This document shows, in pieces, positions 43,203 through 50,941 of a stretch of 64,000 nucleotides of DNA. The DNA lies in contig NZ_JADKRX010000002.1 of the NCBI RefSeq assembly GCF_015350975.1, positions 62,001 through 126,000 of the forward strand, in the 5' to 3' direction. The DNA is from Curtobacterium sp. VKM Ac-1395 (GTDB taxonomy: Bacteria > Actinomycetota > Actinomycetes > Actinomycetales > Microbacteriaceae). The notes beneath the pieces are model-generated. The model saw only the letters and a list, made by a program, of their open reading frames with translations. It did not search any database and was not told the DNA's origin. Within the stretch, counting starts at the first letter, position 1; each line of letters opens with the position of its first letter. A program made the position numbers and the translations under genes.

Positions 43203-43264
43203 CGGTTCGGCTCAGCAAGGGGCGGCCGCCGCGCAGCTGCCATCACCCAACAGGTAATCGCCAT
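43199..43264 (-). CDS. Leaderless 21-residue leader peptide coupled to cadD
   Basis: The -10 TATGAT lies 6 nt before ATG 43264. The ORF encodes MAITCWVMAAARRPPLAEPN plus a final Arg and its TGA overlaps the cadD ATG. No good Shine-Dalgarno is seen for cadD, so ribosomes finishing the peptide could reinitiate on cadD. It has one Cys. The -10 spacing mirrors the cmtR promoter. Confidence 0.5.
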   Translation of the reverse strand: MAITCWVMAAARRPPLAEPNR

Positions 43265-43282
43265 ACGCCGATCATATCGCCT
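43258..43282 (-). promoter_or_regulatory. CmtR operator 2 over the cadD promoter
   Basis: Closely matches operator 1 (41211-41235) across 25 bp and shares the GCCGAT-N-ATATCG core. It overlaps the -10 TATGAT and the leader-peptide start. Confidence 0.75.
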
Positions 43283-43353
43283 TGGACCGATGAAGGGCGA
43301 CGTGCAACTGCCGTGCCTCCACCTCACTGCAGGACGCAAGCGATAGCCCGCCG

Positions 43354-43374
43354 CGAAAACGACGACACCGAGCC
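43354..43374 (+). repeat. 21-bp repeat, copy 1
   Basis: GCGAAAACGACGACAC followed by one variable base and GAGC. The same string is at 60810-60830 in the same orientation with one mismatch. It may mark a former transposon end. The surrounding 43283-43499 shows no gene. Confidence 0.5.
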
Positions 43375-43499
43375 CTCGGTCTATATCGCCGGTTTCGCTG
43401 CGACGTTTGTGGTGATCGCTCTTCGCTAACCGCCGGCCCGGAGGCGATCGCCGGCGCGCGATTAGATTGTCGCCGCGGAGCGGGCTCGGTGGGCACCGC

Positions 43500-44414
43500 T
43501 CAAAGAGTGCGTCCGGCATTAGTGGTGAGCCAGGCGATGGGGTCGATCGGGGTGGTGCCGCCGAGCATGACCTGCAGGTGCAGGTGCGCGCCGGTGCTGG
43601 CGCCGGTGTTGCCGACGAGGCCGACGAGCTGCCCGACGGCGACGCTTTGCCCGGCGCGCAGCGGTGAGGAGCCGAAGATCATGTGCGCGTAGAGGGTGGA
43701 GATGGTCTGCCCGTCGATCTGGTGGTCGATGATGACGTACTGGCCGTACTCCGGGTGGGTGCCCGAGATCCGGACGGCGCCTGCGGCGACGGCGCCGATG
43801 GGGGTGCCAGCGCCGGGGGTGATGTCGGCGCCCTGGTGGATCGACGAGCACGCGCCGCACGGGGCGAGGCGGGGGCCGAATGGGGAGCTGACCCGGATGC
43901 TGCCGGCGATGGGCCAGCGGATATCGCCGGCGCCGGTGTTCACGATCGTCCCGGTCGCCGCGACCGCGGCCGTGCTGCCCGCTGCCGTGGCGCTGTTCGT
44001 GGTGGTCTTGGTGATCACCGGCTTCACGACGGGTTTGGTGACGGTGTAGCCGTCCCGGTCGACCGTCACGGTCAGCCCGGTCGCGGTGAAGCTCTGCCCG
44101 GCAGCGGCGGGGGCGCCGCCGGGCACGGTGACGGCGGGGCCGGTGGATGCTTGTGCGGGAAGCGCTGCGGCGGTGAACAGCGCCATCGCTGCCGCAGCTC
44201 CGGTCAGGGGGATTGCCGCCAGCGCCCGGGAACGGAGCGTCCGCGTCGGTGCCGGCGCGGTCACCGTCACGGCGGCCAACGGCGGCCGACTCACGGCTGG
44301 GCTGCGGCGGGTACGGAACGGTAGCGGGGCGGCGGGTACGGCGCGCTCGGCGGCGAGGGCTTCGCGGCGCGTCAGCGGCGTGACAGTGGGGGTGTGGGGG
44401 TGCTGCTGGGGCAC
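43500..44414 (-). CDS. Secreted M23-family peptidase (LytM domain)
   Basis: About 304 residues from GTG 44414, which has GGAG about 7 nt upstream; ATG 44453 is also in frame. A membrane segment/signal near residue 65-90 ('LAAIPLTGAAAAMALFTAAALPAQA' region) is followed by a Thr/Val-rich linker and a C-terminal LytM domain: 'SSPFGPRLAPCG', 'IHQGADITPGAG' (H-x3-D) and 'GASTGAHLHLQVML' (HxH). Zn endopeptidases of this type cut peptidoglycan cross-bridges. Such genes recur in actinobacterial copper islands; their role there is unclear. Confidence 0.88.
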   Translation of the reverse strand: MPQQHPHTPTVTPLTRREALAAERAVPAAPLPFRTRRSPAVSRPPLAAVTVTAPAPTRTLRSRALAAIPLTGAAAAMALFTAAALPAQASTGPAVTVPGGAPAAAGQSFTATGLTVTVDRDGYTVTKPVVKPVITKTTTNSATAAGSTAAVAATGTIVNTGAGDIRWPIAGSIRVSSPFGPRLAPCGACSSIHQGADITPGAGTPIGAVAAGAVRISGTHPEYGQYVIIDHQIDGQTISTLYAHMIFGSSPLRAGQSVAVGQLVGLVGNTGASTGAHLHLQVMLGGTTPIDPIAWLTTNAGRTL

Positions 44415-44556
44415 AGGCAGGCTCCAAGAACGGCGGACGGGATCATCCCGCAAGAAGAAACAGGGCCGCTCGACGGGGTGCTCGAGCGGGAGAGGAGGAA
44501 GGCCGGTCGGGGGCCGCGGCAGGGAAGGGGGACTCCGCCGCGACCCGCGGCCGGGG

Positions 44557-45159
44557 TCACATCGACGCGAGCATGTCCTTCATCTGGTTGATCTGCTCGG
44601 TCTGGCTCGACACGATCGACTTCGCCATCGCGACCGCGTCAGTGTTCTTGCCCTTGTCGACTTCGGTCCCCGCCATGTCGACTGCGCTGGTGTGGTGCTC
44701 GACCATCTGCTGCAGGAACAGCTTCCCGGCGTCCGCCGGGGAGGCGCTGTCGAGGGCGTCCATGTCGGAGTCGGACATCATCCCCGACATCGAGGAGTGG
44801 TCCATCCCCGACATGCTGGAGGCTTCGGTGGGCTCACCCCACTGCTTCAGCCAGCTAGTCAGGGACGTGATCTCCGGGCCCTGCTCCGCCTTGATCTGCT
44901 GGGCGAGAGTGACGACGTCAGCGTCCACGTCGGAGCCCTTGGCCAGGAGCATGTCGCTCATCTCAACGGCCTGCTTGTGGTGCGGCAGCATCTGCTGCGC
45001 GAACATGACGTCCTGGTCGTTGTGCGCCGACGCCGCCGACGCCGCCGACGAGGAGGAGCTGTCCGAGGAGCCGGCGTTGTTGGTGGAGCAGCCGGCGAGG
45101 GTGAGGCCGATGGTGAGGGCGGCGGCGGCCGCGAGAGTGCGCGTGATGGTGGTGTTCAT
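44557..45159 (-). CDS. DUF305 lipoprotein
   Basis: 200 residues. A signal peptide ends in the lipobox 'LTLAGC', then a Ser/Ala linker and two ferritin-like DUF305 repeats ('FAQQMLPHHKQAVEMSDMLL' and 'FLQQMVEHHTSAVDMAGTEV'). Between them lies a Met/His/Ser segment ('SSMSGMDHSSMSGMMSD') like copper-binding loops. DUF305 proteins are common beside copper genes. It should be anchored outside the membrane and may bind Cu. It follows the DUF6153 gene on the same strand. Confidence 0.9.
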   Translation of the reverse strand: MNTTITRTLAAAAALTIGLTLAGCSTNNAGSSDSSSSSAASAASAHNDQDVMFAQQMLPHHKQAVEMSDMLLAKGSDVDADVVTLAQQIKAEQGPEITSLTSWLKQWGEPTEASSMSGMDHSSMSGMMSDSDMDALDSASPADAGKLFLQQMVEHHTSAVDMAGTEVDKGKNTDAVAMAKSIVSSQTEQINQMKDMLASM

Positions 45160-45263
45160 GGATCCGTTCCCGTGAATGCGTCAGGTGTTCCGGGCAGGCG
45201 AATACCTGCCCGTGTTCTGGGCATGCGGGAGTTTCCGAAGGGAGCGCTCCCGCCGGGGATGGA

Positions 45264-45725
45264 TCAGATACGGATGATCTGCAGCGCCATCAGTGATGGC
45301 GGCTTTGGTGCCGCGACGCGGCGTGCGACACGGTCCCCGAGGGCGAGGAGGCGTGCGAGGACGTAGAGGACCCCGCCGTTCCGAGCGCGCAGCAGCGCCC
45401 ACGCGAACAGGGCGATGGTCAGCGCGCACGCCATCCCCATCAGGGAGCACATCAGCGCGCACAGGCCGCCATCGCAGCCGGCATCACTGAGCACGCTCAT
45501 CACCGCACCAGCCGGCGCGGCCGCATGACCATCGTGTCCGGTTGCGTCGCTGTGCGTGTGTTCGGCCGTCATGCTCGATGTGGCGGTCATGGCGTGCTCG
45601 CCGGTGGTCGCGTGGCCGAGCATGCTGTGCATCAGGACCGTGAACCCGACCAGCAGCAGCAACGCCAGCACCGCCGTGGCCTGCAGCAGCAGGCGGCGGC
45701 GCGTGGTGTTCGCGGTGGTGATCAT
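45264..45725 (-). CDS. DUF6153 family membrane protein
   Basis: 153 residues: N-terminal membrane helix ('LLLQATAVLALLLLVGFTVL'), an external Met/His-rich stretch ('MHSMLGHATTGEHAMTATSS', 'HTHSDATGHDGHAA'), Cys-containing 'DAGCDGGLCALMCSLMGMAC' and a second helix. The His, Met and Cys content suits copper or another soft metal. Family members cluster with DUF305, CsoR and CopA. A short hairpin (45191-45212) separates it from the DUF305 gene, so expression may be partly independent. Confidence 0.75.
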   Translation of the reverse strand: MITTANTTRRRLLLQATAVLALLLLVGFTVLMHSMLGHATTGEHAMTATSSMTAEHTHSDATGHDGHAAAPAGAVMSVLSDAGCDGGLCALMCSLMGMACALTIALFAWALLRARNGGVLYVLARLLALGDRVARRVAAPKPPSLMALQIIRI

Positions 45726-45793
45726 GCGGATCCGTACTGATGGCTGGTCGGGGTGCGGTTTTCTATGGTGCAGGACGAGCGCTGAGAGGACAA

Positions 45794-45813
45794 CCGCCCC
45801 GTCTGGTGGGCGG
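45794..45813 (-). terminator. Hairpin after csoR
   Basis: CCGCCC (45794-45799) and GGGCGG (45808-45813) around an 8-nt loop. On the minus strand it lies just past the csoR stop and is followed by TTGTCCTCT. Confidence 0.45.
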
Positions 45814-45821
45814 AGAGCTGG

Positions 45822-46136
45822 TTAGGCGCGCACGAGGCGGGCGATCGCGTCGGAGGCTTCCTTGAGCTTCACCGCGGCAGCGTCGCCGCCTTCGGCGACG
45901 GCGTCGGTGACGCAGTGCGCGAGGTGGTCATTCAGCAGGCCGAGCGCGACGGATTGCAGCGCCTTCGTCATCGCGGACACCTGGGTGAGGATGTCGATGC
46001 AGTACTGCTCCTCATCGACCATCCGCTGCAGGCCGCGGGCTTGCCCCTCGATGCGGCGCAACCGTTTGAGGTAGTCCTCCTTCGCGGTGATGTACCCGTG
46101 GTGGTGCTCTGCTGCGGGCGCGGTGGTGTCGGTCAT
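45822..46136 (-). CDS. csoR: Copper-sensing repressor CsoR
   Basis: 104 residues, all helical. The ligand set is Cys46 ('EEQYCIDIL'), His71 and Cys75 ('LLNDHLAHCV'), the spacing of Cys36-His61-Cys65 in Mycobacterium tuberculosis CsoR. Cu(I) binding releases GC-rich pseudo-palindromes. An N-terminal 'HHHG' is extra. GAGGAGCG precedes ATG 46136. It follows the membrane gene 46175-46852 by 38 nt and is likely cotranscribed. Two matching operator boxes occur, at 46924 and 49444. Confidence 0.95.
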   Translation of the reverse strand: MTDTTAPAAEHHHGYITAKEDYLKRLRRIEGQARGLQRMVDEEQYCIDILTQVSAMTKALQSVALGLLNDHLAHCVTDAVAEGGDAAAVKLKEASDAIARLVRA

Positions 46137-46174
46137 GGACGCTCCTCGGGGTTCACCGTTTACGCTAGCGGCGC

Positions 46175-46852
46175 TCATGACGCCGTCGACCAATCGAACG
46201 GGGTCGGCGCGATCGGCGTACCGGACCCACGGGTGATGACGATGGCGATGTCCTGCTGGTCCTGCAGTTCCAGATCCGGCAGCGGCGTGGTGGTGCGGGT
46301 GCCGTTGACGAACACGGCGACGTGCCGGTCGTTCTTCCCGTCGACGTACCCGCCGACCTGCCCGTCTCGCAAGGTCACGTCCCACTCGGTGAAGAGCTGT
46401 CCGAGGGTGAACGGCTGCACCTTCGCGGATTCGACGTGCACGATGCCGGAGGTGTCGTGGGTGTGCAGTGCGGACATACCGCCCCGCTGCACGTCGACGC
46501 CGATGTTCGCCGGCACCGCCACCGGCTCCCCGTCCACCGATACGGACAGATGCTGATGGGTGTGCAGCGCCGCACCTTCCATCCCCGCCACCTCGAGCCC
46601 GGCAGCCTTCGCCCGCGCCGCCGGATCCGCGGGGGCCGGCCACGGCGGGGCCGCCGTCACCCCGGACGCTGTCGGTGCCGTGTCGTCGCCACGGGTGAGG
46701 GCGGCGACTGTGATCGTGGTGACCGCGGCGAGGACGACGACCACGGCGGCGCCCAGCAGCCACCACCGGCGGGTGCGACTGCGCTGCTGTTCCGCTCTGC
46801 GGTCAGCGGCTTTTCGCCGCGCCTCTTCGCGCCGATCAGTTCTGGTCACCAT
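46175..46852 (-). CDS. Membrane-anchored protein with His-rich motifs, copper section
   Basis: 225 residues. A basic N-terminus (about 1-30), one membrane helix ('WWLLGAAVVVVLAAVTTITV') and an extracytoplasmic domain with 'ALHTHQHLSVSVDGEPV', 'SALHTHDTSGIVHVES', 'FTLGQLFTEWDV' and 'VAVFVNGTRTT'. The paired HTH/HTHD motifs suggest a surface metal site. No named family is recalled. GAGGACGTG precedes ATG 46852. It is divergent from copZ across a CsoR box, and a decayed partial copy lies at 39911-40156. Confidence 0.75.
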   Translation of the reverse strand: MVTRTDRREEARRKAADRRAEQQRSRTRRWWLLGAAVVVVLAAVTTITVAALTRGDDTAPTASGVTAAPPWPAPADPAARAKAAGLEVAGMEGAALHTHQHLSVSVDGEPVAVPANIGVDVQRGGMSALHTHDTSGIVHVESAKVQPFTLGQLFTEWDVTLRDGQVGGYVDGKNDRHVAVFVNGTRTTTPLPDLELQDQQDIAIVITRGSGTPIAPTPFDWSTAS

Positions 46853-46923
46853 CACGTCCTCTTCCCGGGTGCCGGTTCGGCGGATTGGGAACACATCCGC
46901 TCATCCGGCGTTACACTCGCTAC

Positions 46924-46942
46924 GGTACCCCCCTAGGGTACC
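46924..46942. promoter_or_regulatory. CsoR operator 1 (copZ-copA / csoR divergent promoter)
   Basis: GGTACCC-CCCTA-GGGTACC is a perfect 7-bp inverted repeat with 5-nt spacer, the classic CsoR box form. It overlaps a -10-like TAGGGT (46934-46939) 5 nt before an upstream ATG (46945) of copZ. Confidence 0.85.
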
Positions 46943-46974
46943 TTATGAACGTGAACGACGAAGGGATCACCACG

Positions 46975-47202
46975 ATGAGCGAGCAGCTGACGAACACCTA
47001 CGGCATCACGGGCATGACGTGCGGGCACTGCGTGATGAGTGTCAACGAGGAACTCGTCGCCGTGCCGGGCGTCACGGACGTGACGATCGACCTCAACGTC
47101 GGCGGTGTCTCCACCGCTCGGGTGACCAGCACCCGCGACCTGCCGCAGGAGGAAGTCTCCGCCGCTGTGGAGGAGGCCGGCTACACGTTGGTCGCATCAT
47201 GA
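46975..47202 (+). CDS. copZ: Copper chaperone CopZ
   Basis: 75 residues, a single heavy-metal-associated domain. 'YGITGMTCGHCVMSV' supplies the CxxC Cu(I) site and 'EEVSAAVEEAGYTLV' is the closing helix. ATG 46975 has AAGGG upstream; ATG 46945, in frame, would be leaderless from the -10 over the CsoR box and add 10 residues. The stop overlaps copA (ATGA). It hands Cu(I) to CopA. Confidence 0.92.
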   Translation: MSEQLTNTYGITGMTCGHCVMSVNEELVAVPGVTDVTIDLNVGGVSTARVTSTRDLPQEEVSAAVEEAGYTLVAS

Positions 47203-49400
47203 CCACGACCAGCACCCCGCCGGTTGAGCTGACGATCGAGGGGATGACCTGCGCGTCGTGCGCGAACCGGATCGAGCGGAAGCTGAACAAGCTGCCCGGC
47301 GTGACCGCGAGCGTGAACTACGCCACGGAAAGCGCCTCCGTCACGCTCCCCGCGGACCTCGCTGTCGACGACGCGATCCGGACCATTGAAGCGGCCGGGT
47401 ACGGCGCGCGCCTGCCCGAACCGCCCGGTGCGGACACCGACGAGCTCGCGCCGCTCCGGCGGCGCCTGATCGTGTCCACGGTGCTCGCCGTCCCGGTGGT
47501 GGCGCTGTCGATGGTCCCGGTCCTGCAGTTCCCGGGATGGCAGTGGGCCGTTCTGGTGCTGGCGCTGCCGGTCGCTGTGTGGGGTGCGTGGCCGTTCCAT
47601 CGTGCTGCCGCGATCAACGCCCGGCATGGGGCCGCGACGATGGACACCCTCGTCAGCGTCGGCGTCGCCGCCGCGACCGTGTGGTCCGTCTGGGCGCTCG
47701 TGTTCGGCGGCGCCGGGCACATCGGGATGCAGATGGCGTTCTCCTGGTTCCCGCACCCGGGCGCGGCTCCGGAGCCGTACTTCGAAGTCGCCGCCGCGGT
47801 GACGGTGTTCCTCCTCGCCGGCCGGTACTTCGAGGCCCGCGCGAAGGACCGCTCCGGCGCCGCCCTGCAGGCGCTCCTCGCCTTGGGTGCACCGACGGCG
47901 CGGGTGCTCCGAGACGGTGTCGAAACCGAGGTGCCGACCGCAGCACTGCAGGTCGGGGACCGGTTCGTGGTCCGTCCCGGTGAACGCATCGCCACCGACG
48001 GAACCATCACCGATGGCACGAGCGCGATCGACACCAGCGTGATGACCGGTGAAGCGGTCCCCGTCGAGGTTGGCACCGGCGACACTGTCACCGGTGCGAC
48101 CGTGAACGTCGGCGGCCGACTCATCGTCGAAGCCACCCGCGTCGGCCAGGACACGGAGCTTGCCCGCATCGGCCGGCTCGTCGTGTCCGCGCAGACCGGC
48201 AAGGCCGAGGTGCAGCGCCTCGCCGACCGGGTCTCCGCCGTGTTCGTCCCAATCGTCATGGCCCTGGCGGTGCTGACCCTCATCGGGTGGCTGCTGCTCA
48301 CCGGCGACGTGCAAGCCGCGTTCACCGCTGCCGTCGCGACCCTGGTGATCGCCTGCCCCTGCGCCCTGGGGCTGGCAACTCCCACCGCGCTGCTCGTCGG
48401 CACCGGACGTGGCTCCCAGCTCGGGATCCTCATCCGCGGACCCCAGGTCCTCGAGGCCACCCGCCGGATCGACACCGTCGTGCTCGACAAGACCGGCACC
48501 GTCACCACCGGCAAGATGAGCGTCCACCAGGTCACCGCCGTCGCCGAGGAAACCGACACCCGGGTGCTCGCCCTCGCCGCCGCCGCGGAAGCAGGATCAG
48601 AACACCCGATCGCCCGCGCCATCACCGCAGCCGCCACCGACCACCCCACCGCGGACACGTTCCAGTCCACCGCCGGGCTCGGCGTCCAAGCCGTCGTCGA
48701 CGGCACCCTCGTGCTCGTCGGCCGACCCGCGTGGTTGACCGACCAGTGGGCCATCACCATCCCCGAAGCGGTCACGGACGCGGTCCGGACCGCGGAACAG
48801 GGCGGCGCGACCGCGGTCGTTGTCGCATGGAACGGCGCAGCCCGCGGCGTCATCAGCGTCGCGGATACCATCGCGCCGACCAGCCCGGACGCGATCCGTC
48901 GCCTGCACGACATGGGGCTGCGCACGATCATGCTCACCGGCGACGCCGAAGACGTAGCCCGGACCGTCGCCGCCGAGGTCGGCATCGACGACGTCGAAGC
49001 CGAGGTGCGCCCCGAAGACAAGTACCAGACCGTCACCCGGCTGCAGCAGCAGGGCCGATCCGTGGCGATGATCGGCGACGGCGTCAACGACGCCGCCGCT
49101 CTCGCCGCCGCGGACCTCGGGATCGCGATGGGTAGCGGCACCGACGCGGCCATGGAAGCCGCCGACATCACCCTCATCCGAGCGGACCTGAGCGCCGCCG
49201 CGGACGCGATCGCGCTCGCCCGCCGCACCCTCGGCACGATCAAGGTGAACCTGTTCTGGGCCTTCGCCTACAACGTCGCCGCGATCCCGCTCGCGATGGC
49301 CGGCCTGCTGAACCCGATGATCGCCGGCGCCGCGATGGCCCTGTCCTCGGTGTTCGTTGTCAGCAACAGCCTGCGCCTGCGCACGTTCCAGCCTCGCTGA
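47199..49400 (+). CDS. copA: Cu(I)-exporting P1B-type ATPase CopA
   Basis: 733 residues. An N-terminal metal domain ('IEGMTCASCANRIERKL'), eight membrane helices with the ion motif 'ACPCALGLATPTALL', actuator 'VMTGEAVP', phosphorylation site 'VLDKTGTVTTG', nucleotide-site 'SEHPIARAI' and hinge 'MIGDGVNDAAAL'. The last helices carry 'FAYNVAAIPLAMAG' and 'MALSSVFVVSNSLRL', which mark the Cu(I) group (P1B-1). It is coupled to copZ by ATGA. About 80 bp separate it from the complex-I-like operon. Confidence 0.97.
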   Translation: MTTTSTPPVELTIEGMTCASCANRIERKLNKLPGVTASVNYATESASVTLPADLAVDDAIRTIEAAGYGARLPEPPGADTDELAPLRRRLIVSTVLAVPVVALSMVPVLQFPGWQWAVLVLALPVAVWGAWPFHRAAAINARHGAATMDTLVSVGVAAATVWSVWALVFGGAGHIGMQMAFSWFPHPGAAPEPYFEVAAAVTVFLLAGRYFEARAKDRSGAALQALLALGAPTARVLRDGVETEVPTAALQVGDRFVVRPGERIATDGTITDGTSAIDTSVMTGEAVPVEVGTGDTVTGATVNVGGRLIVEATRVGQDTELARIGRLVVSAQTGKAEVQRLADRVSAVFVPIVMALAVLTLIGWLLLTGDVQAAFTAAVATLVIACPCALGLATPTALLVGTGRGSQLGILIRGPQVLEATRRIDTVVLDKTGTVTTGKMSVHQVTAVAEETDTRVLALAAAAEAGSEHPIARAITAAATDHPTADTFQSTAGLGVQAVVDGTLVLVGRPAWLTDQWAITIPEAVTDAVRTAEQGGATAVVVAWNGAARGVISVADTIAPTSPDAIRRLHDMGLRTIMLTGDAEDVARTVAAEVGIDDVEAEVRPEDKYQTVTRLQQQGRSVAMIGDGVNDAAALAAADLGIAMGSGTDAAMEAADITLIRADLSAAADAIALARRTLGTIKVNLFWAFAYNVAAIPLAMAGLLNPMIAGAAMALSSVFVVSNSLRLRTFQPR

Positions 49401-49443
49401 CCGGCGGACACCGGGCCCGCCGCCCGCCTACACTCACCCGCAT

Positions 49444-49458
49444 TACCCCTCCGGGGTA
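49444..49458 (+). promoter_or_regulatory. CsoR-type operator 2, before the complex-I-like operon
   Basis: TACCCC-TCC-GGGGTA is a perfect 6-bp inverted repeat that shares TACCCC/GGGGTA with operator 1. It overlaps a -10-like TATAGC (49457-49462), 20 nt before the NuoA-like start that has its own SD (GGGAAGGAG). The position suits repression by CsoR. Confidence 0.7.
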
Positions 49459-49481
49459 TAGCAGCTCGGGAAGGAGATCGA

Positions 49482-49832
49482 ATGTCCGGGTACATCACCA
49501 TCGGCATCGTGCTCGGCGTCGCACTGCTCGGCATCGCCGCCCTGATGCTGCTGTCTCGAGCGACAGCGGTCGCTCCGATTCGCAAAGACGTGCTGCCGTT
49601 CGGGTCCGGGTGGGATCTCCAGGAACACGCGCTCTCGCGCTTCCACACCCGCTGGTACCCAATGACGCTGGTGTTCCTCGCGTTCGACGTGGAAATGCTC
49701 TTCATGTACCCGTGGGCTGTCGTTGTCGCGCAGATGGGTGCAGAGGCGGTCATCGAGATGTTCGTCTTCCTCGGGGTTCTCCTGGCGGGTGTCGTCTGGG
49801 CCTGGCGGGAAGGAGCGTTCCGATGGGTGTGA
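49482..49832 (+). CDS. nuoA: NuoA-like membrane subunit
   Basis: 116 residues, three membrane helices. 'LPFGSGWDLQEHALSRFHTRW' occupies the place of the NuoA loop that in complex I carries a conserved Cys near the quinone site; here there is no Cys. 'LVFLAFDVEMLFMYPWAVV' is the NuoA core with its conserved Asp/Glu pair (FDxE). GGGAAGGAG precedes the ATG. First gene of the operon; it overlaps the next by 10 nt. Confidence 0.85.
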   Translation: MSGYITIGIVLGVALLGIAALMLLSRATAVAPIRKDVLPFGSGWDLQEHALSRFHTRWYPMTLVFLAFDVEMLFMYPWAVVVAQMGAEAVIEMFVFLGVLLAGVVWAWREGAFRWV

Positions 49833-50941
49833 CCACGGATCGCCGCCGACCGCTGCATGTGCTCCTCGTCGAGGTGCCCGGCAACGGTGCAGCCCGGATT
49901 GCACTGGAAGCAGCGGCTGCGTCCGCCGGTCATGTCCTGGCCACCCACCCGGCCGAAAGCGACGTCCTGCTCGTGTGCGGAACCCCCGGACCAGAGATGC
50001 GGACGGTCATCGACCGCGTGTGGGATCAGATGCCCTACCCGAAGCACCGGGCGGCACTGACCAGCCCCGACGAAATCGGCACCGTCTTCACGACCGCGCA
50101 GGACTCACTCACGGACCGACGTGCACAGCGCTCCGCCGCTCGCGAGGATGGGATCGATGGCCGGCACCTCGCCGAGGACGGCCCCGACCACGAACATCCC
50201 AACGACGAGCACCCGGACGACACCGACGAATCGATGCATGAACACGACATGCCCATGGGCGGTCACGACCACATGTCGATGGATCACATGTCGATGAGCG
50301 GTCCGGGCGGCTACCCACTCGCCGACGGGGCGGATGATCGGGACGGGCTGGAGATGGACGTGCTGCACCGGCGACTCGGTCCGATCCTGCCGGTCTGGCC
50401 AGCTGGCGTGATCCTGGACGTGACGCTCACCGGCGACACCATCACCGACGCCTCCGCCTCGGTGATCGATGTCGACGACCACAAGCGGGGGGAGCCACAG
50501 AGCGGCGCGGCCTCCGCGCTCGACCAGGCCGCCCAGATACTCGCCGTCGCCGGATGGGATGCCGTGGCAGCCCGGACGCTCCGCGTACGGGATCTTGCCG
50601 TGACCGGCCGCCGGGACCAGGCGCGGGAACGCATTCGGCCGCTGCGCCGCCGGATCGAGCGGTCCGTGATGCTCCGCTGGTCCCTGCGCGGCCTCCAGGT
50701 TCGACCCGACATCGACGTCCGCACGGTCCTCCTCACTCGACTCGAGCGCGCAGACGCCGCACTCAACGGACGTCAGTTCGAGCCGGAACCGGCGACGCCG
50801 GTAGATGAGATCCCATCCCTGGTCAAAGGACGCGACATCGGCAGCGCCCGCCTCATCATTGCTGCGCTCACCGTGTTTCCCATGCCTCGCGCGGACTCGG
50901 CCGATGAGGTCGGCACGACGAGACGGCATCAGCATGGTTGA
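49823..50941 (+). CDS. NuoB/NuoD-derived fusion with His/Met-rich linker, no Fe-S cysteines
   Basis: 372 residues. Residues about 10-85 read like a reduced NuoB ('DVLLVCGTPGPEMRTVIDRV', 'DQMPYPKHRAALTS'), but the cysteine ligands of cluster N2 are absent; Cys52 is the only Cys in the protein. Residues about 121-165 are His/Met/Asp-rich ('SMHEHDMPMGGHDHMSMDHM'), like copper-binding loops. From about 180 a NuoD-like N-terminus appears ('HRRLGPILPVWPAGVILDVT'), then 'AAQILAVAGWDAVAARTLRVR'. GGAAGGAG precedes ATG 49823. It overlaps both neighbours (10 and 8 nt). It should be the cytoplasmic piece that sits on the membrane arm. Confidence 0.75.
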   Translation: MGVTTDRRRPLHVLLVEVPGNGAARIALEAAAASAGHVLATHPAESDVLLVCGTPGPEMRTVIDRVWDQMPYPKHRAALTSPDEIGTVFTTAQDSLTDRRAQRSAAREDGIDGRHLAEDGPDHEHPNDEHPDDTDESMHEHDMPMGGHDHMSMDHMSMSGPGGYPLADGADDRDGLEMDVLHRRLGPILPVWPAGVILDVTLTGDTITDASASVIDVDDHKRGEPQSGAASALDQAAQILAVAGWDAVAARTLRVRDLAVTGRRDQARERIRPLRRRIERSVMLRWSLRGLQVRPDIDVRTVLLTRLERADAALNGRQFEPEPATPVDEIPSLVKGRDIGSARLIIAALTVFPMPRADSADEVGTTRRHQHG

